The position numbers and the translations under genes were made by a program. This document shows positions 27,106 through 37,540 of a stretch of DNA of 55,991 bases, piece after piece (position 1 is the stretch's first letter; each line of letters opens with the position of its first letter). The stretch comes from a bacterium BMS3Bbin05. Its GTDB lineage: Bacteria; Nitrospirota; Thermodesulfovibrionia; Thermodesulfovibrionales; BMS3Bbin05. The DNA is taken from contig BDTO01000073.1 in NCBI GenBank assembly GCA_002897855.1, forward strand, positions 1 through 55,991, written 5' to 3'. The notes below the pieces were generated by a model. The model was not told where the DNA came from, did not search any database, and saw only the letters and a list, made by a program, of their open reading frames with translations.

Positions 27106-28082
27106 AATTTCATCCTCTCCGCAACCAGGATAGCTTCAATCATGCTTGAAGGATTGGCTACTCCTTTCCATGCGATATCACAGGCCGTACCGTGATCAGG
27201 GGAAGTCCTGATGACAGGCAGGCCGATTGTGACGTTTACCCCGCTGTCAAAGTGCATCAGTTTGAAAGGGATAAGGCCCTGATCGTGGTACATTGCAACG
27301 ACGATATCGAACTCATCTTCAAGGGCCTTTTTGAACACTATATCGGGCGGGAAAGGCCCTGCGACATTTATACCTTCAGCCCTCTCCTTTTCGATTGCAG
27401 GGATTATATGGAGTTCCTCCTCATTCCCAAAGAGACCCCCTTCTCCTGCGTGGGGGTTAAGGCCGGCTACAGCTATTCTCGGTGATTCAATGGAGAGGTT
27501 TCTGCATGCCTCCAGTGCAGTCCGTATTGTACCGGCCACACTCTGCTCCGAGATCATGTTAACTGCATTTCGGAGTGAAGTATGTATGGTTACAAGAATT
27601 ACCTTCAATCTCTCCCCTAAAAACATCATAGAGACTCTTTCCGCGCCGGTGAATTCAGCGAGCATCTCGGTATGTCCGGGCCATCCGTAACCTGCGAGGT
27701 GGACGGCTTCTTTTGAGATAGGTGCAGTCACCATTGCATCGACCTCCCGTTTCATGCACATCTCAACGGCCTTTTTTATGCACTTTACGGATGCCTCTCC
27801 GCCTTCTCCGGTTGTGCCGCTTTTTGGGAAATCCGGTGTATTGCCGGTATCTGCCAGATAGACCATGTTGCCGGACAGCTCGGTAAATCCTTTTTCAGTA
27901 TCTTCCACAAATTCAATATCTGCATTCACCAACATTACAGCTTCTTCCATCACGTTTCTACCTGCGACAACAACGGGGATTATTTTACCCTTTATCTTGT
28001 CGGAGGTCAGGGCCTTGACAATGATCTCCGGCCCGATCCCTGCAGGGTCTCCCATAGTTATGGCGATTTTCTTTTTGCCCAT
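27102..28082 (-). CDS. pdxA: 4-hydroxythreonine-4-phosphate dehydrogenase
   Basis: 326 residues, normal length. It oxidises 4-phosphohydroxy-threonine in pyridoxal phosphate synthesis. ITMGDPAGIGPEI at the N-terminus, TAPISKEA, GYGWPGHTEMLAE, GLNPHAGEGG, MYHDQGLIP and TSPDHGTA are family motifs, with metal-binding His residues in the last four. It is first in a two-gene minus-strand unit with nagA and divergent from tgt. PdxA2-like sugar-acid enzymes are an alternative given the nagA coupling. Confidence 0.9.
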   Translation of the reverse strand: MGKKKIAITMGDPAGIGPEIIVKALTSDKIKGKIIPVVVAGRNVMEEAVMLVNADIEFVEDTEKGFTELSGNMVYLADTGNTPDFPKSGTTGEGGEASVKCIKKAVEMCMKREVDAMVTAPISKEAVHLAGYGWPGHTEMLAEFTGAERVSMMFLGERLKVILVTIHTSLRNAVNMISEQSVAGTIRTALEACRNLSIESPRIAVAGLNPHAGEGGLFGNEEELHIIPAIEKERAEGINVAGPFPPDIVFKKALEDEFDIVVAMYHDQGLIPFKLMHFDSGVNVTIGLPVIRTSPDHGTACDIAWKGVANPSSMIEAILVAERMKL

Positions 28083-28183
28083 CTCAGTCGATTAAGTCAG
28101 CATTCAGGATAAATATGCGTTTTGTCTTTTCAAGGTTTGGCACTGATTATGATAAATTATAACACTTTGGTATACTTGTCTGA

Positions 28184-29326
<1,143 letters not shown>

Positions 29327-29330
29327 ATGA

Positions 29331-29440
29331 CTGCAAGCTGGCAAGCTCAATGGCTCAGTGGCAAATAAAGAAGGGGTTGGGTGTTAGGGATTAGGTGTTG
29401 GGAAAAAAACAAAACCCCAAACCCCAAACCCTAATCCCCC
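29331..29440. repeat. Dispersed repeat R3 with a G-rich hairpin, after tgt
   Basis: GGCAAGCTCAATGGCTCAG followed by AAAGAAGGGGTTGGG recurs inverted at about 46677-46722. The part at 29387-29440 folds: GGGATTAGGTGTTGGG pairs with a C-rich strand ending CCCTAATCCCCC across an A-rich loop. It sits between the convergent tgt and cooT and may act as a terminator for either. Confidence 0.6.
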
Positions 29441-29481
29441 TATTAGTCTGTGGATTTACGCGGATATTTGTGGCCTTGTGT

Positions 29482-29676
29482 TTATTCTTTTTTCCCTTCG
29501 AGCACTATCCTGTGTCTTATCAGTGAAATCTCTTTTATCCTGCCTTCAAAGACCTTCTGTTCACCAAAAAGGTTCTTAAGGAATATCTTCCCGTCCTCCG
29601 GTTTCATGATATCCACATTTTCAAGGTATAGTTCTTCCCGGCCGTCTTTCATTATATATGCGTTTGCTTCACACAT
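29482..29676 (-). CDS. cooT: CooT family nickel-binding protein
   Basis: 64 residues starting MCEANAY, the conserved CooT N-terminus whose Cys2 is the nickel ligand. LYLENVDIMKPEDGKI and NLFGEQKVFEGRIKEISL complete the small beta-barrel. CooT homologues are linked to nickel insertion into carbon monoxide dehydrogenase and related enzymes. GAGGAGGAA lies before the ATG. Immediately upstream is the relic of a DUF3842 gene, a frequent cooT neighbour. No CODH gene is in this window. Confidence 0.88.
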   Translation of the reverse strand: MCEANAYIMKDGREELYLENVDIMKPEDGKIFLKNLFGEQKVFEGRIKEISLIRHRIVLEGKKE

Positions 29677-29864
29677 GATATTCCTCCTCTTCCGGCAACT
29701 GTTTTAGTTCATTTGTCAATTTTTCAATAAGGTACGGCAGGGGTTCCTTATGAATTCCGATGATTCCTGCCTTTTCCCGATTGAGCGGAAGAAGCAGCTT
29801 CCCGGAGCCGGATACGGATATCGATTCCGCCTCCCTGCCCGTCTATTACCGCTATCTTCAACAT
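29669..29864 (-). pseudogene. DUF3842 family gene, internally deleted and frameshifted
   Basis: Hand translation from ATG 29864 gives MLKIAVIDGQGGGID, the start of DUF3842 proteins, then runs out of frame. In another frame the family's C-terminal part appears (GKLLLPLNREKAGIIG, then PYLIEKLTNEL), ending at TGA over the cooT start. About 80 central residues are missing and the two ends are in different frames. This is a recent-looking deletion relic because both ends are still well preserved. A very short real protein of 38 codons is possible but unlikely. Confidence 0.75.
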
Positions 29865-30404
29865 ATATTATTTTAACACTCTCAACTTTCTAAATAAAGA
29901 CCTCTTTCGTATTTAAGTTGAAAGAACCTTTTGATTAAGTGGTTGCTCTCATAACATCGTATACCCGTTTTTAATATAATGGAATCTCAAAAGATTAATA
30001 TCAATAAAAAAGTATTTGGAAAATCCCCCCTCGCCTTCCTTTGCCAGAGAGGGGAATACTTGTGCGGGTTCAAGTTTGTCAGGCTGTTGAAAAAGGCCGG
30101 AATTCCAGAGAAGGTTGTCATGCCCGTGAAAACGGGTATCCAGCAAGTCTTAAAACACTGGATTCCCGCCTTTCAGGCTGTGTCATAATCCTGAAAACGC
30201 ATATGATGTCATTCTGAATTTATTTCAGAATCCCGTATTTTCAATATATTACGTTTTATATAGACCCTGAAACAAGTTCAGGGTGACAATTAACAAGTTC
30301 CGGGGTGACATTTATGGTTTAGTCAACAGCCCGTTAAGAACAGTTTCCCCTTTTTTATTAAAGAGTTATGTGGCTTGCCTATTGATTATTGGGGGAACTC
30401 CTGT
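29865..30404. other. Gene-free stretch upstream of cutA
   Basis: About 540 bp. One ORF (29979-30188) is made of common intergenic repeat text, including GTCATGCCCGTGAAAACGGG, and is not a gene. Fragments such as CCTGAAACAAGTTCAGGGTG also occur as dispersed repeats elsewhere in the window. I see no RNA gene. Confidence 0.6.
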
Positions 30405-30405
30405 T

Positions 30406-30433
30406 TTGGAGATGAGCCAATAATTGTTATAAT
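30406..30433 (+). promoter_or_regulatory. Promoter of cutA
   Basis: TTGGAG (30406-30411), a 16-bp spacer and a perfect TATAAT (30428-30433). The -10 box lies in a 12-bp tandem repeat, GTTATAATAATG, present twice plus a partial third unit (30426-30455), so a second TATAAT sits 12 bp further on. Confidence 0.55.
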
Positions 30434-30464
30434 AATGGTTATAATAATGGTTATGGAGGTCGGA

Positions 30465-30779
30465 ATGGAATTTATAACGGTTTTTATTACTGCACCGGGT
30501 GAGCAGGAGGCCGGGAAGATAGCATTGAAACTGGTTGAAGAAAAACTGGCAGGCTGTGTAAATATTGTCAACAATATAAGGTCTGTTTACAGGTGGAAGG
30601 GCAGGATAGAGGATGATCATGAGGTATTAATGATACTAAAGACGCGAAGAGAATTATTTGAAAGACTCAAGGAACGGGTTGTGGAGTTGCACAGCTATGA
30701 TGTGCCGGAGATAATTGCTCTTCCCGTCGTTGCAGGTTCAGAAGAATATCTTAAATGGCTTGGCGAAGAAACAGTTTGA
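30465..30779 (+). CDS. cutA: Divalent-cation tolerance protein CutA
   Basis: 104 residues from ATG 30465, which has GGAGG 5 nt upstream; the open frame extends 30 codons further through the tandem repeat. FITAPGEQEAGKIA, LAGCVNIV, SVYRWKG and HSYDVPEIIALPV are the CutA1 signatures. It is a small cytoplasmic trimer implicated in metal tolerance; its exact biochemical role is not settled. It converges with nfu after 9 bases. Confidence 0.93.
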   Translation: MEFITVFITAPGEQEAGKIALKLVEEKLAGCVNIVNNIRSVYRWKGRIEDDHEVLMILKTRRELFERLKERVVELHSYDVPEIIALPVVAGSEEYLKWLGEETV

Positions 30780-30788
30780 AAAAAATAA

Positions 30789-31016
30789 TCAGACCGCTTC
30801 AACGGTTTTTATTTCCGGCACTTCCTCTCTGAGCCTGGCTTCAATGCCATTCTTCAGAGTCATTGTCGACATCGGACATGATCCGCAGGCGCCAACGAGC
30901 TTCAGCTTTACAATCCCCTCATCAGACACCTCTACGAGTTCAACGTCTCCGCCGTCTCTCTGCAGCATGGGTCTTATTTTATCGAGAATCTCCTGGACCT
31001 TTGATTTTTCTACCAT
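30789..31016 (-). CDS. nfu: NifU-like C-terminal domain Fe-S scaffold (Nfu)
   Basis: 75 residues, a stand-alone NifU C-terminal domain. The cluster ligands are the CxxC in [21 protein letters not shown] is the conserved N-terminal motif. It carries a 4Fe-4S cluster at a dimer interface and hands it to target enzymes. It is divergent from DUF4390 and tail to tail with cutA. Confidence 0.92.
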   Translation of the reverse strand: MVEKSKVQEILDKIRPMLQRDGGDVELVEVSDEGIVKLKLVGACGSCPMSTMTLKNGIEARLREEVPEIKTVEAV

Positions 31017-31162
31017 AAAACCTCCATTTGAAAAAGATTAAAGGTTTTCTATATGGCTATTCTAACTTAACCACAGATTTAATAACAAGCCAATTATTCT
31101 ATTATTGTGTTAAAATATGCCGGTATATGTATCACCGTGTATCATTAAAATGCTGATAAGTT

Positions 31163-31804
31163 ATGTTAACCCCTTTGAACGGAAAAATTTCAAATTATAG
31201 TAAATCTCAGGCAGTGCCCGTTTTTTGCACTCCGGTAAAAGCACTTTTTGTCTTTTTAGTGTTTATGGGTTTCTTTATTTTTTTTAATATTATTACGACT
31301 AAAAGTACGGAAGCTGCGGAAATCGGGGATGTATCAGTGACAATAAACAAAGGCATTATTTCAGTAAGCGGCAATTTGATACTTGATGACACTCAAATCA
31401 ACGATCTTAAAAATGGATTGCAGAAAGAGCTTATCTTCTATGTAGACCTTTTCCGGCAGTGGGATATTTGGCCTGACGAGTTTATTAAAGGATTAAAGAT
31501 TATACGCAGGCTGAAGAGCGATCCTGTAAAAAACGAGTTTATAATGGTTTCTTCGATTAAAGGTTCCACAACTGAACATAGATTTAATACCCTTGAATCG
31601 TTATTGTCTGAAGCCCTGAAATTTAACAATGTTCTGTTATCATCAACCGGTGATTTGTTGCCGGGGAATTATTTTGTCAAGGTGACGGCTGTTTCAAGGA
31701 TAAGGAAGCTTGCCCCGTTAATAGGCTATCTTCTTTTCTTTGTCCCTGAAAAGGAGTTCACCGTCGAGAAAAACTCTGATATATTTGTACTGCCTGCGAA
31801 ATGA
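31163..31804 (+). CDS. DUF4390 family membrane-anchored protein
   Basis: 213 residues. One hydrophobic segment (about 24-46) anchors the protein, and the rest is predicted outside the cytoplasm. The domain has the pattern VSGNLILDD, IFYVDLFRQWDIWPDEF and FVPEKEFTVEK, as in DUF4390 proteins. Function is unknown. It ends inside the ntrY start (ATGA), and this DUF4390-NtrY-NtrX order recurs in related phyla, so it may be a sensor accessory. That role is inference. Confidence 0.8.
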   Translation: MLTPLNGKISNYSKSQAVPVFCTPVKALFVFLVFMGFFIFFNIITTKSTEAAEIGDVSVTINKGIISVSGNLILDDTQINDLKNGLQKELIFYVDLFRQWDIWPDEFIKGLKIIRRLKSDPVKNEFIMVSSIKGSTTEHRFNTLESLLSEALKFNNVLLSSTGDLLPGNYFVKVTAVSRIRKLAPLIGYLLFFVPEKEFTVEKNSDIFVLPAK

Positions 31805-33834
31805 AAAAAGGACGTTTCTTTCTCATTATTATTTCCCTGTTGCTCCTTACATTTATTGCTCTTGATTTTGAGTATAATTATTTACAGATTGAGGCGGATG
31901 TAACTACAAAATTCCTGATTATCTTTTTGTTCAATTTCTCGATTATCTCACTTCTTACGCTGATTTTCTTTGTCGGCAAGAATCTCTTCAAATTATGGAT
32001 CGAGAAAAAAAGGAAGATAACCGGTTATAAATTCAGGACCAAACTCGTTATAACCTTTGTAATACTGACGCTTGTGCCCTCTTCCATGCTCTTTCTGGTG
32101 GCGAGTGAGATTGTGACTAACTATATAGACAGGTGGTTTGATCCGCAGATTGAAAGCCCTCTCAGGGATGCTGTCGAACTTTCAAAAACATTTTATGAGA
32201 TCGAGCGTGAGAGGACCATCAGCAAAGCCAGAAAAGTCATAAGGGGTGAGATATTCAGAGATAATATTACAGTTAATATTTTAAAATCATTGCCGGATAA
32301 TCCCTCTGAAACAATAAGAGATGCCTTTAAGGGGAAAGAAGGGACCGAGGTAATCACGAGGAAGGACGCAGATGTCATAAGGGCTGTAATCCCTGAGATC
32401 GTATCAGGCAAGGTGAAAAGGGTTTTCGTTGCAGAGAGCCTGGTGCCTCCAGGAATTGTTAAGAGGATTGAGAATATCAAACGGGCCCAGGGGACTTATG
32501 AGAGCATGAAAAAACTTAAAACCCCGCTGAAGATGAATTATCTGCTTGTTCTGGCGTTTTTTACTTCTATGATAGTTTTTATGGCTATGTGGGTATCTTT
32601 GAGGATATCCAGGAGAATAACCGAACCGATAAGCAGTCTGGCGGATGCAACGAAAGATATCGCAGCCGGAAATCTCGATGTGAATATAGATATTGAAAGG
32701 GACGACGAAATCGGGATGCTTGTTTCTTCCTTCAATAATATGGTTGCGGAACTTCGGGATAGCAAGACATCACTCGAAAATGCATATATAGAGGCCGACA
32801 GAAGAAGAGTTTGTATGGAGAGTATCGTCGAAAATGTTGAAACAGGGGTTATATCAATCGATGACAACGGAAAGATACAGGCTATTAATAACTCTGCATG
32901 CAGAATCCTCGGTATCGATTCCTCTCTTTTCTGGAATAAGAATAAAGATTATGACTTTCTATTGTCAATGGTCGAATCGGAGGAATTAAAACAGTTCATA
33001 ATGTCTCTGGACCTGCGTGACTCGAAGACCGTAAGGGAGCAGATTTCCGTACATATCGGAGGGAAAAAACTGATCCTGAGGCTTTTTATTACCAGGCTTA
33101 CATTCCCGGACGGGAAGCCAATCGGTTTGCTGGTGGTGTTTGATGACCTTACCGATGTTATCAGGGCTGAGCAGGCATTGACCTGGCAGGAAATCGCAAG
33201 AAGGATTGCGCATGAGATAAAAAACCCACTTACACCTATCAGGCTCTCGGCTGAAAGGATAATGAAGAAGTGGAGCAGGAAGGATGAAGGCCTTGATGAA
33301 ACCATTGGAAAGGCAACAGCTACCATTATCCGTGAAGTAGAAGAGCTCAGAAGACTGGTGGACGAGTTTACGAAATTCGGGCGTATGCCGAAAATCCGGA
33401 TGGAAAAAGTTAACATAGGAAATATACTCTCGGAAGTTGCGGACATGTATGGTGATTATACCGATATCAGGATAGGGTTGGATCTCCCGGATAATATTCC
33501 TGATCAAATGTTGGATCCTGAACAGATCAAGCGCGTGGTGGTCAATCTGTTTAACAACGCGATTAATGCCATGGAAGAAAAGGGTGAGATTCTGGTAACC
33601 GGAAAGTTCAACGGAAAAGGTGATAAACTAATACTCGAATTCGCTGACACAGGAACCGGTATTGACCAGAAAGACCTCGATAAACTTTTTGTCCCGTATT
33701 TTTCGACAAACAAGAATGGTACAGGCCTGGGACTTGCCATATCGCATATGATAATATCAAGACATGGCGGGTCAATGGGGGTAACTAACAATAAGCCCGG
33801 AGGGGCTGTGTTTACAATCGAGCTTCCGGTCTGA
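31801..33834 (+). CDS. ntrY: NtrY-like sensor histidine kinase
   Basis: 677 residues. Several N-terminal membrane helices (about 4-25, 36-62, 82-104 and 248-268) frame an extracytoplasmic loop. HAMP is at about 270-320 (RRITEPISSLADAT), PAS near 345-450 and HisKA next, with the phospho-His in RRIAHEIKNPLTP. The HATPase shows NLFNNAINAMEE, ADTGTGI and KNGTGLGLAIS. It would phosphorylate the response regulator encoded 10 bases downstream. The signal may be nitrogen status or envelope/redox state; the sequence does not say. Confidence 0.9.
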   Translation: MKKGRFFLIIISLLLLTFIALDFEYNYLQIEADVTTKFLIIFLFNFSIISLLTLIFFVGKNLFKLWIEKKRKITGYKFRTKLVITFVILTLVPSSMLFLVASEIVTNYIDRWFDPQIESPLRDAVELSKTFYEIERERTISKARKVIRGEIFRDNITVNILKSLPDNPSETIRDAFKGKEGTEVITRKDADVIRAVIPEIVSGKVKRVFVAESLVPPGIVKRIENIKRAQGTYESMKKLKTPLKMNYLLVLAFFTSMIVFMAMWVSLRISRRITEPISSLADATKDIAAGNLDVNIDIERDDEIGMLVSSFNNMVAELRDSKTSLENAYIEADRRRVCMESIVENVETGVISIDDNGKIQAINNSACRILGIDSSLFWNKNKDYDFLLSMVESEELKQFIMSLDLRDSKTVREQISVHIGGKKLILRLFITRLTFPDGKPIGLLVVFDDLTDVIRAEQALTWQEIARRIAHEIKNPLTPIRLSAERIMKKWSRKDEGLDETIGKATATIIREVEELRRLVDEFTKFGRMPKIRMEKVNIGNILSEVADMYGDYTDIRIGLDLPDNIPDQMLDPEQIKRVVVNLFNNAINAMEEKGEILVTGKFNGKGDKLILEFADTGTGIDQKDLDKLFVPYFSTNKNGTGLGLAISHMIISRHGGSMGVTNNKPGGAVFTIELPV

Positions 33835-33844
33835 GAGGTAGAAA

Positions 33845-35188
33845 ATGTCTGAGGAAAAGATACTTGTTATTGATGATGAAGAAGGTATCAGGGATACCCT
33901 GCAGGGTATTCTTGAGGATGAAGGTTATACAGTTGTTACGGCAGCATCATCCGAAGAAGGTATGGACATAATAAAGAAAACCGGTCCGGAACTTATCATC
34001 CTGGACATATGGTTGCCCAACATGGATGGTATAGAGGCCCTGTCTGTTATCAGAGATTTAGTACCTGATGTCCCTGTAATAATGATTTCCGGCCATGCGA
34101 ATGTCGAACTTGCGGTAAAGTCGACAAAACTCGGGGCTTATGATTTTCTTGAAAAACCGCTTTCGCTCGACAGGATATTGATAACGGTGGAAAGGGCTCT
34201 GGAAAAAAGCGCTTTGCTCAGGCGCTACAGGAATTTAAGAGAGGGATATACCAGGAAAATAGAGCTGGTAGGAAGTTCAGCGGGGATAGTATCGGTAATC
34301 CGGCAGATCGACCTTGCCGCCAGGAGTAATGCAAGGGTACTGATTACAGGCGAGAGCGGGGTAGGGAAAGAGGTCGCTGCAAGGTTATTACATGCAAGGA
34401 GCACCCGTTCCGAGCGGCCTTTTATAGAAGTAAACTGTGCGGCTATTCCGCAGGAACTGATAGAGAGTGAATTGTTTGGTCACGAAAAGGGGTCATTTAC
34501 GGGAGCAGTTGAGGCAAAAAAGGGAAAGTTCGAACTTGCAGACCAGGGAACTCTGTTTCTTGATGAGGTAGGCGATATGTCTCTTCAGACCCAGGCAAAG
34601 GTATTGAGGGTAATCGAGACTCAGATATTTCAGAGGGTCGGCGGGAACAAAAGCATACAGGTGGACGTGAGAATTGTTGCTGCAACCAATAAAACCCTGG
34701 CTGAAGAGATCAAGGAAGGACGTTTCAGAGAGGATCTCTATTTCAGATTAAATGTAATTCCTATATCCATACCCCCCCTGAGGGAGCGAAAAGATGATAT
34801 ATATGGTCTGGTGGATTATTTTCTTGATTACTTTGCAGTTGAATATGGAAAACCCCGGAAATCCATAACAGAGGCGGCAATGAAGAAACTTCAGTCTTAC
34901 GAATGGCCTGGAAATGTCAGAGAGCTCAAGAATTTCATAGAAAGAATGCTGATCATGATTCCGGGAGACAAAATGGGGTCGAGGGATATTGATACGTTTG
35001 AGGCGGATGAAAAAGAGTTTTTAAATTATTCCGGACTGAGGGATGCAAAGGAAGCCTTTGAAAAACATTTTATTGTAAAAAAACTGCAGGAAAACCGCTG
35101 GAACATTTCCAGGACTGCTGAAGTGCTGGGCATAGAGAGAAGTAATCTGCACCGCAAGATCAAGTCGCTCGGGATAAATATCCCGTGA
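33845..35188 (+). CDS. ntrX: NtrX-like sigma-54-dependent response regulator
   Basis: 447 residues. The receiver domain carries phospho-acceptor Asp54 in [12 protein letters not shown]. The AAA+ domain has Walker A GESGVGKE, the sigma-54 contact loop GSFTGA (Ser for the usual Ala), LFLDEVGDM and a later LRERKDDI. A Fis-type helix-turn-helix ends the protein ([19 protein letters not shown]). It would activate sigma-54 promoters when phosphorylated by NtrY. GAGG precedes the ATG. It converges with rmuC. Confidence 0.92.
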   Translation: MSEEKILVIDDEEGIRDTLQGILEDEGYTVVTAASSEEGMDIIKKTGPELIILDIWLPNMDGIEALSVIRDLVPDVPVIMISGHANVELAVKSTKLGAYDFLEKPLSLDRILITVERALEKSALLRRYRNLREGYTRKIELVGSSAGIVSVIRQIDLAARSNARVLITGESGVGKEVAARLLHARSTRSERPFIEVNCAAIPQELIESELFGHEKGSFTGAVEAKKGKFELADQGTLFLDEVGDMSLQTQAKVLRVIETQIFQRVGGNKSIQVDVRIVAATNKTLAEEIKEGRFREDLYFRLNVIPISIPPLRERKDDIYGLVDYFLDYFAVEYGKPRKSITEAAMKKLQSYEWPGNVRELKNFIERMLIMIPGDKMGSRDIDTFEADEKEFLNYSGLRDAKEAFEKHFIVKKLQENRWNISRTAEVLGIERSNLHRKIKSLGINIP

Positions 35189-35207
35189 TATTATTGACTC
35201 CGCCTTA

Positions 35208-36371
35208 TCACTTTTCTTTATTTTCAGAGTCGATAGGCTCCGTATCCGATGAATCAGCACTGATTCGGCTTATTCTGTCTCCGAATTTGAAAAGTGACCC
35301 ATCGAGGTCTCTGTACCTGGTATATGCGCGGTTAATGTGTCCTCCGAGAATCTGGAATTCGTTTTCAAATTTATTGAAATCCCCCTGCAGCTGCTGGAGA
35401 TTGCGGATAACGGTCTGGGCCTTCTTTTCGATCTTCATTCCTTTAAGTCCCAATAGTATGGTTTGTAAATATGCATAAAAACTGTTTGGAGAGACCGGTA
35501 TAACCTTTTTTTCAAGCGCATAATCGAGGATGGGTTTATCATCTTTATCCTCCTTCAGAATTACTTCGTAATATACATTTTCTGCAGGAATGTACATCAG
35601 GGCGAAATCGAAGGTGCCTTCCCCGGGCAGAATATATTTGTAGGCGATATCCTCAATATGCTTTTTCACTGACGCCCTGAACTGTCTCTTCGCCGATTTC
35701 AGCGAATCATCGTTTTCAGCTAATGCAATTCTGTTAAACCCTTCCATGGGGAATTTGGCGTCAACAGGAATTAAACCGTTTCCCAGTTTGATTACAGCAT
35801 CTACCCTGCCCGATCTTAAATTGTACTGCAGGCTGTAGAAATCGGACGGCAATATCTGTTCGAGCAGCTCGGACAGCATGAATTCGGCCAATCCTCCCCT
35901 GAATTTGGGGGCCTTCAGCAGGTTTTGGAGTTGCGTAAGGTCTTTACCGAGCTGGAATATTTGCTTGTTGGATTCCTCAATTTCTCCAATTTTCCCCTTG
36001 AGGTCTGAAAAAATCCTGGAGGCATTATCAAGCCGTTCACTAACTGCGTGCTGAGTATGCTGAATAATGTTAACATTATCTTTGAGCCTGTTGGAGACGC
36101 TTTCCGAAACGGATTTCATCTGCTCGGTAAGCTGACTGTTTATCTGGCCTATCGTATCCATAAAGATCTTTGTGACATTTGACATCTGCTGATTTAGATT
36201 CTGATTGCCCATATCGAGGGACTGCTGTATTTGACTCCTCATTGCGTCAATCTGTGACTGGAGCAGCAAAAGAGTGTTGCCCTTTTCCCTGCCTTTCCTG
36301 ATAATGAGTATAGCAGCAACAATTATGATAACAAACAGGATAATTACGAGTAATATTGATGTTGCCGGCAT
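35208..36371 (-). CDS. rmuC: DNA recombination protein RmuC family
   Basis: 387 residues. The N-terminal membrane helix covers residues about 4-24. A long coiled coil runs to about 150. The nuclease-like RmuC domain follows, with LLEQILPSDFYSLQY, IPVDAKFPMEGF and LMYIPAENVYYE. RmuC proteins limit DNA inversions and are thought to have a PD-(D/E)XK-like fold. It is a single minus-strand gene between ntrX and the ftsEX operon. Confidence 0.92.
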   Translation of the reverse strand: MPATSILLVIILFVIIIVAAILIIRKGREKGNTLLLLQSQIDAMRSQIQQSLDMGNQNLNQQMSNVTKIFMDTIGQINSQLTEQMKSVSESVSNRLKDNVNIIQHTQHAVSERLDNASRIFSDLKGKIGEIEESNKQIFQLGKDLTQLQNLLKAPKFRGGLAEFMLSELLEQILPSDFYSLQYNLRSGRVDAVIKLGNGLIPVDAKFPMEGFNRIALAENDDSLKSAKRQFRASVKKHIEDIAYKYILPGEGTFDFALMYIPAENVYYEVILKEDKDDKPILDYALEKKVIPVSPNSFYAYLQTILLGLKGMKIEKKAQTVIRNLQQLQGDFNKFENEFQILGGHINRAYTRYRDLDGSLFKFGDRISRISADSSDTEPIDSENKEK

Positions 36372-36518
36372 GCCGCCCCCTTTTATTTTTTGAAATTACT
36401 ATATATAATACTTGAAGCATATCTTTTTTACAGGAAGAAAGATTGGTTTGCAATATTCACTTATGTGTACAGTCTGGCTTATGAAAGAAATAACCGATAT
36501 TTTTTAGTTTAGTAAAAC

Positions 36519-36881
36519 ATGTTAGTAGGATTTAATACAAATATTCCGTATAAAGGCAAAGTCTACCATGTCCAGACTGAAGACACGGGAGAGAGTGCTA
36601 TAATAATTTCCCTTCTCTACCTTAAGGGCGCCATACTTGCTTCAAAAAAGACGAGTTACGATCATCTAATTGGAGAACCGGACATAAAAAGCCGGGTTCG
36701 GGAATTGATGAAGGAACAGCATAAGGCACTTATCAAAGCTCTTATTCACGGTCGGATTTCCGTTGACTCCGATGTTTCTGAAAGTGTTCTTGATAAAAGG
36801 GCTTCCTGCGAGATTAAGAAATACAAGAGTCTTGATGATATTTTAATCGATTATATTATAGAGAGGGCCGGGGAGCGATGA
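36519..36881 (+). CDS. Conserved small protein leading the ftsEX operon, function unknown
   Basis: 120 residues with no signal peptide or membrane helix. The N-terminal third (GFNTNIPYKGKVYHVQTEDTG) resembles a small beta domain, and the rest is helical and charged. I recall similar proteins of unknown function in delta-proteobacteria but no name. Its stop overlaps the ftsE start (CGATGA), so it is co-translated with ftsE. The location suggests a role in division or septal wall hydrolysis; that is inference. There is no clear ribosome site before the ATG. Confidence 0.72.
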   Translation: MLVGFNTNIPYKGKVYHVQTEDTGESAIIISLLYLKGAILASKKTSYDHLIGEPDIKSRVRELMKEQHKALIKALIHGRISVDSDVSESVLDKRASCEIKKYKSLDDILIDYIIERAGER

Positions 36882-37540
36882 TCACTTTTAACGGTGTTAC
36901 GAAGGCTTATGGTAATTACCGGGCGCTCAGTGATATCAGCCTGAATATACGGAAGGGCGAAATGGCTTTTATGACCGGCCCGAGTGGTGCAGGCAAGACT
37001 ACATTATTAAAATTAATATATCTTGCCGAGAGGCCGGACACGGGGAATATTATCATTGCAGGCTATAATACTGCGACTCTCAAAGAGAAGAGTGTTCCGT
37101 TTCTCAGGAGGAATATAGGAGTAGTATTTCAGGATTTCAGGCTGCTCCACAATAAAACAGTTTACGATAATATAGCACTTGCCCTGAGAATAAGAGGGAT
37201 TGCCCAGGGTGAGATAAAGAACAGGGTTGATAACGTACTTAAACTCGTGGGGCTGAGGCATAAAGCGGAAGGCTACCCTTTGTCCCTTTCAGGTGGAGAA
37301 AGCCAGAGGATCGCCATAGCAAGGGCTGTAGTGGGCGAACCGACCGTTCTGCTGGCTGATGAACCTACGGGAAACCTTGACTATGACAATTCAATAAGCA
37401 TAATGGATATTTTCAGAGAGATTAATGCAAAGGGCACAACCATTTTTATCGGGACACACAATCACGATCTTTTCAGAAACACCGGATTGAGGATTTTGAA
37501 ACTTAATGAAGGTTCCCTGGCCGGGGAGGGGGTTGGTTAA
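36878..37540 (+). CDS. ftsE: Cell division ATP-binding protein FtsE
   Basis: 220 residues, an ABC ATPase. Walker A GPSGAGKTT, Q loop VFQDFRLL, signature LSGGESQRIAIARA, Walker B VLLADEPTGNLD and the H-loop GTHNHDL are present. With FtsX it forms the complex that couples ATP hydrolysis to activation of septal murein hydrolases. It starts inside the upstream small gene and is followed directly by ftsX. Confidence 0.95.
   Translation: MITFNGVTKAYGNYRALSDISLNIRKGEMAFMTGPSGAGKTTLLKLIYLAERPDTGNIIIAGYNTATLKEKSVPFLRRNIGVVFQDFRLLHNKTVYDNIALALRIRGIAQGEIKNRVDNVLKLVGLRHKAEGYPLSLSGGESQRIAIARAVVGEPTVLLADEPTGNLDYDNSISIMDIFREINAKGTTIFIGTHNHDLFRNTGLRILKLNEGSLAGEGVG

Noticed and set aside
29365-29403. G-quadruplex or telomere-like run in the repeat after tgt
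   Set aside because: G runs are uneven, with a long loop; the simple hairpin with the C-rich strand explains the sequence better.
29979-30188. 69-codon ORF before cutA
   Set aside because: It is made of common intergenic repeat text (GTCATGCCCGTGAAAACGGG) and lacks a ribosome site.
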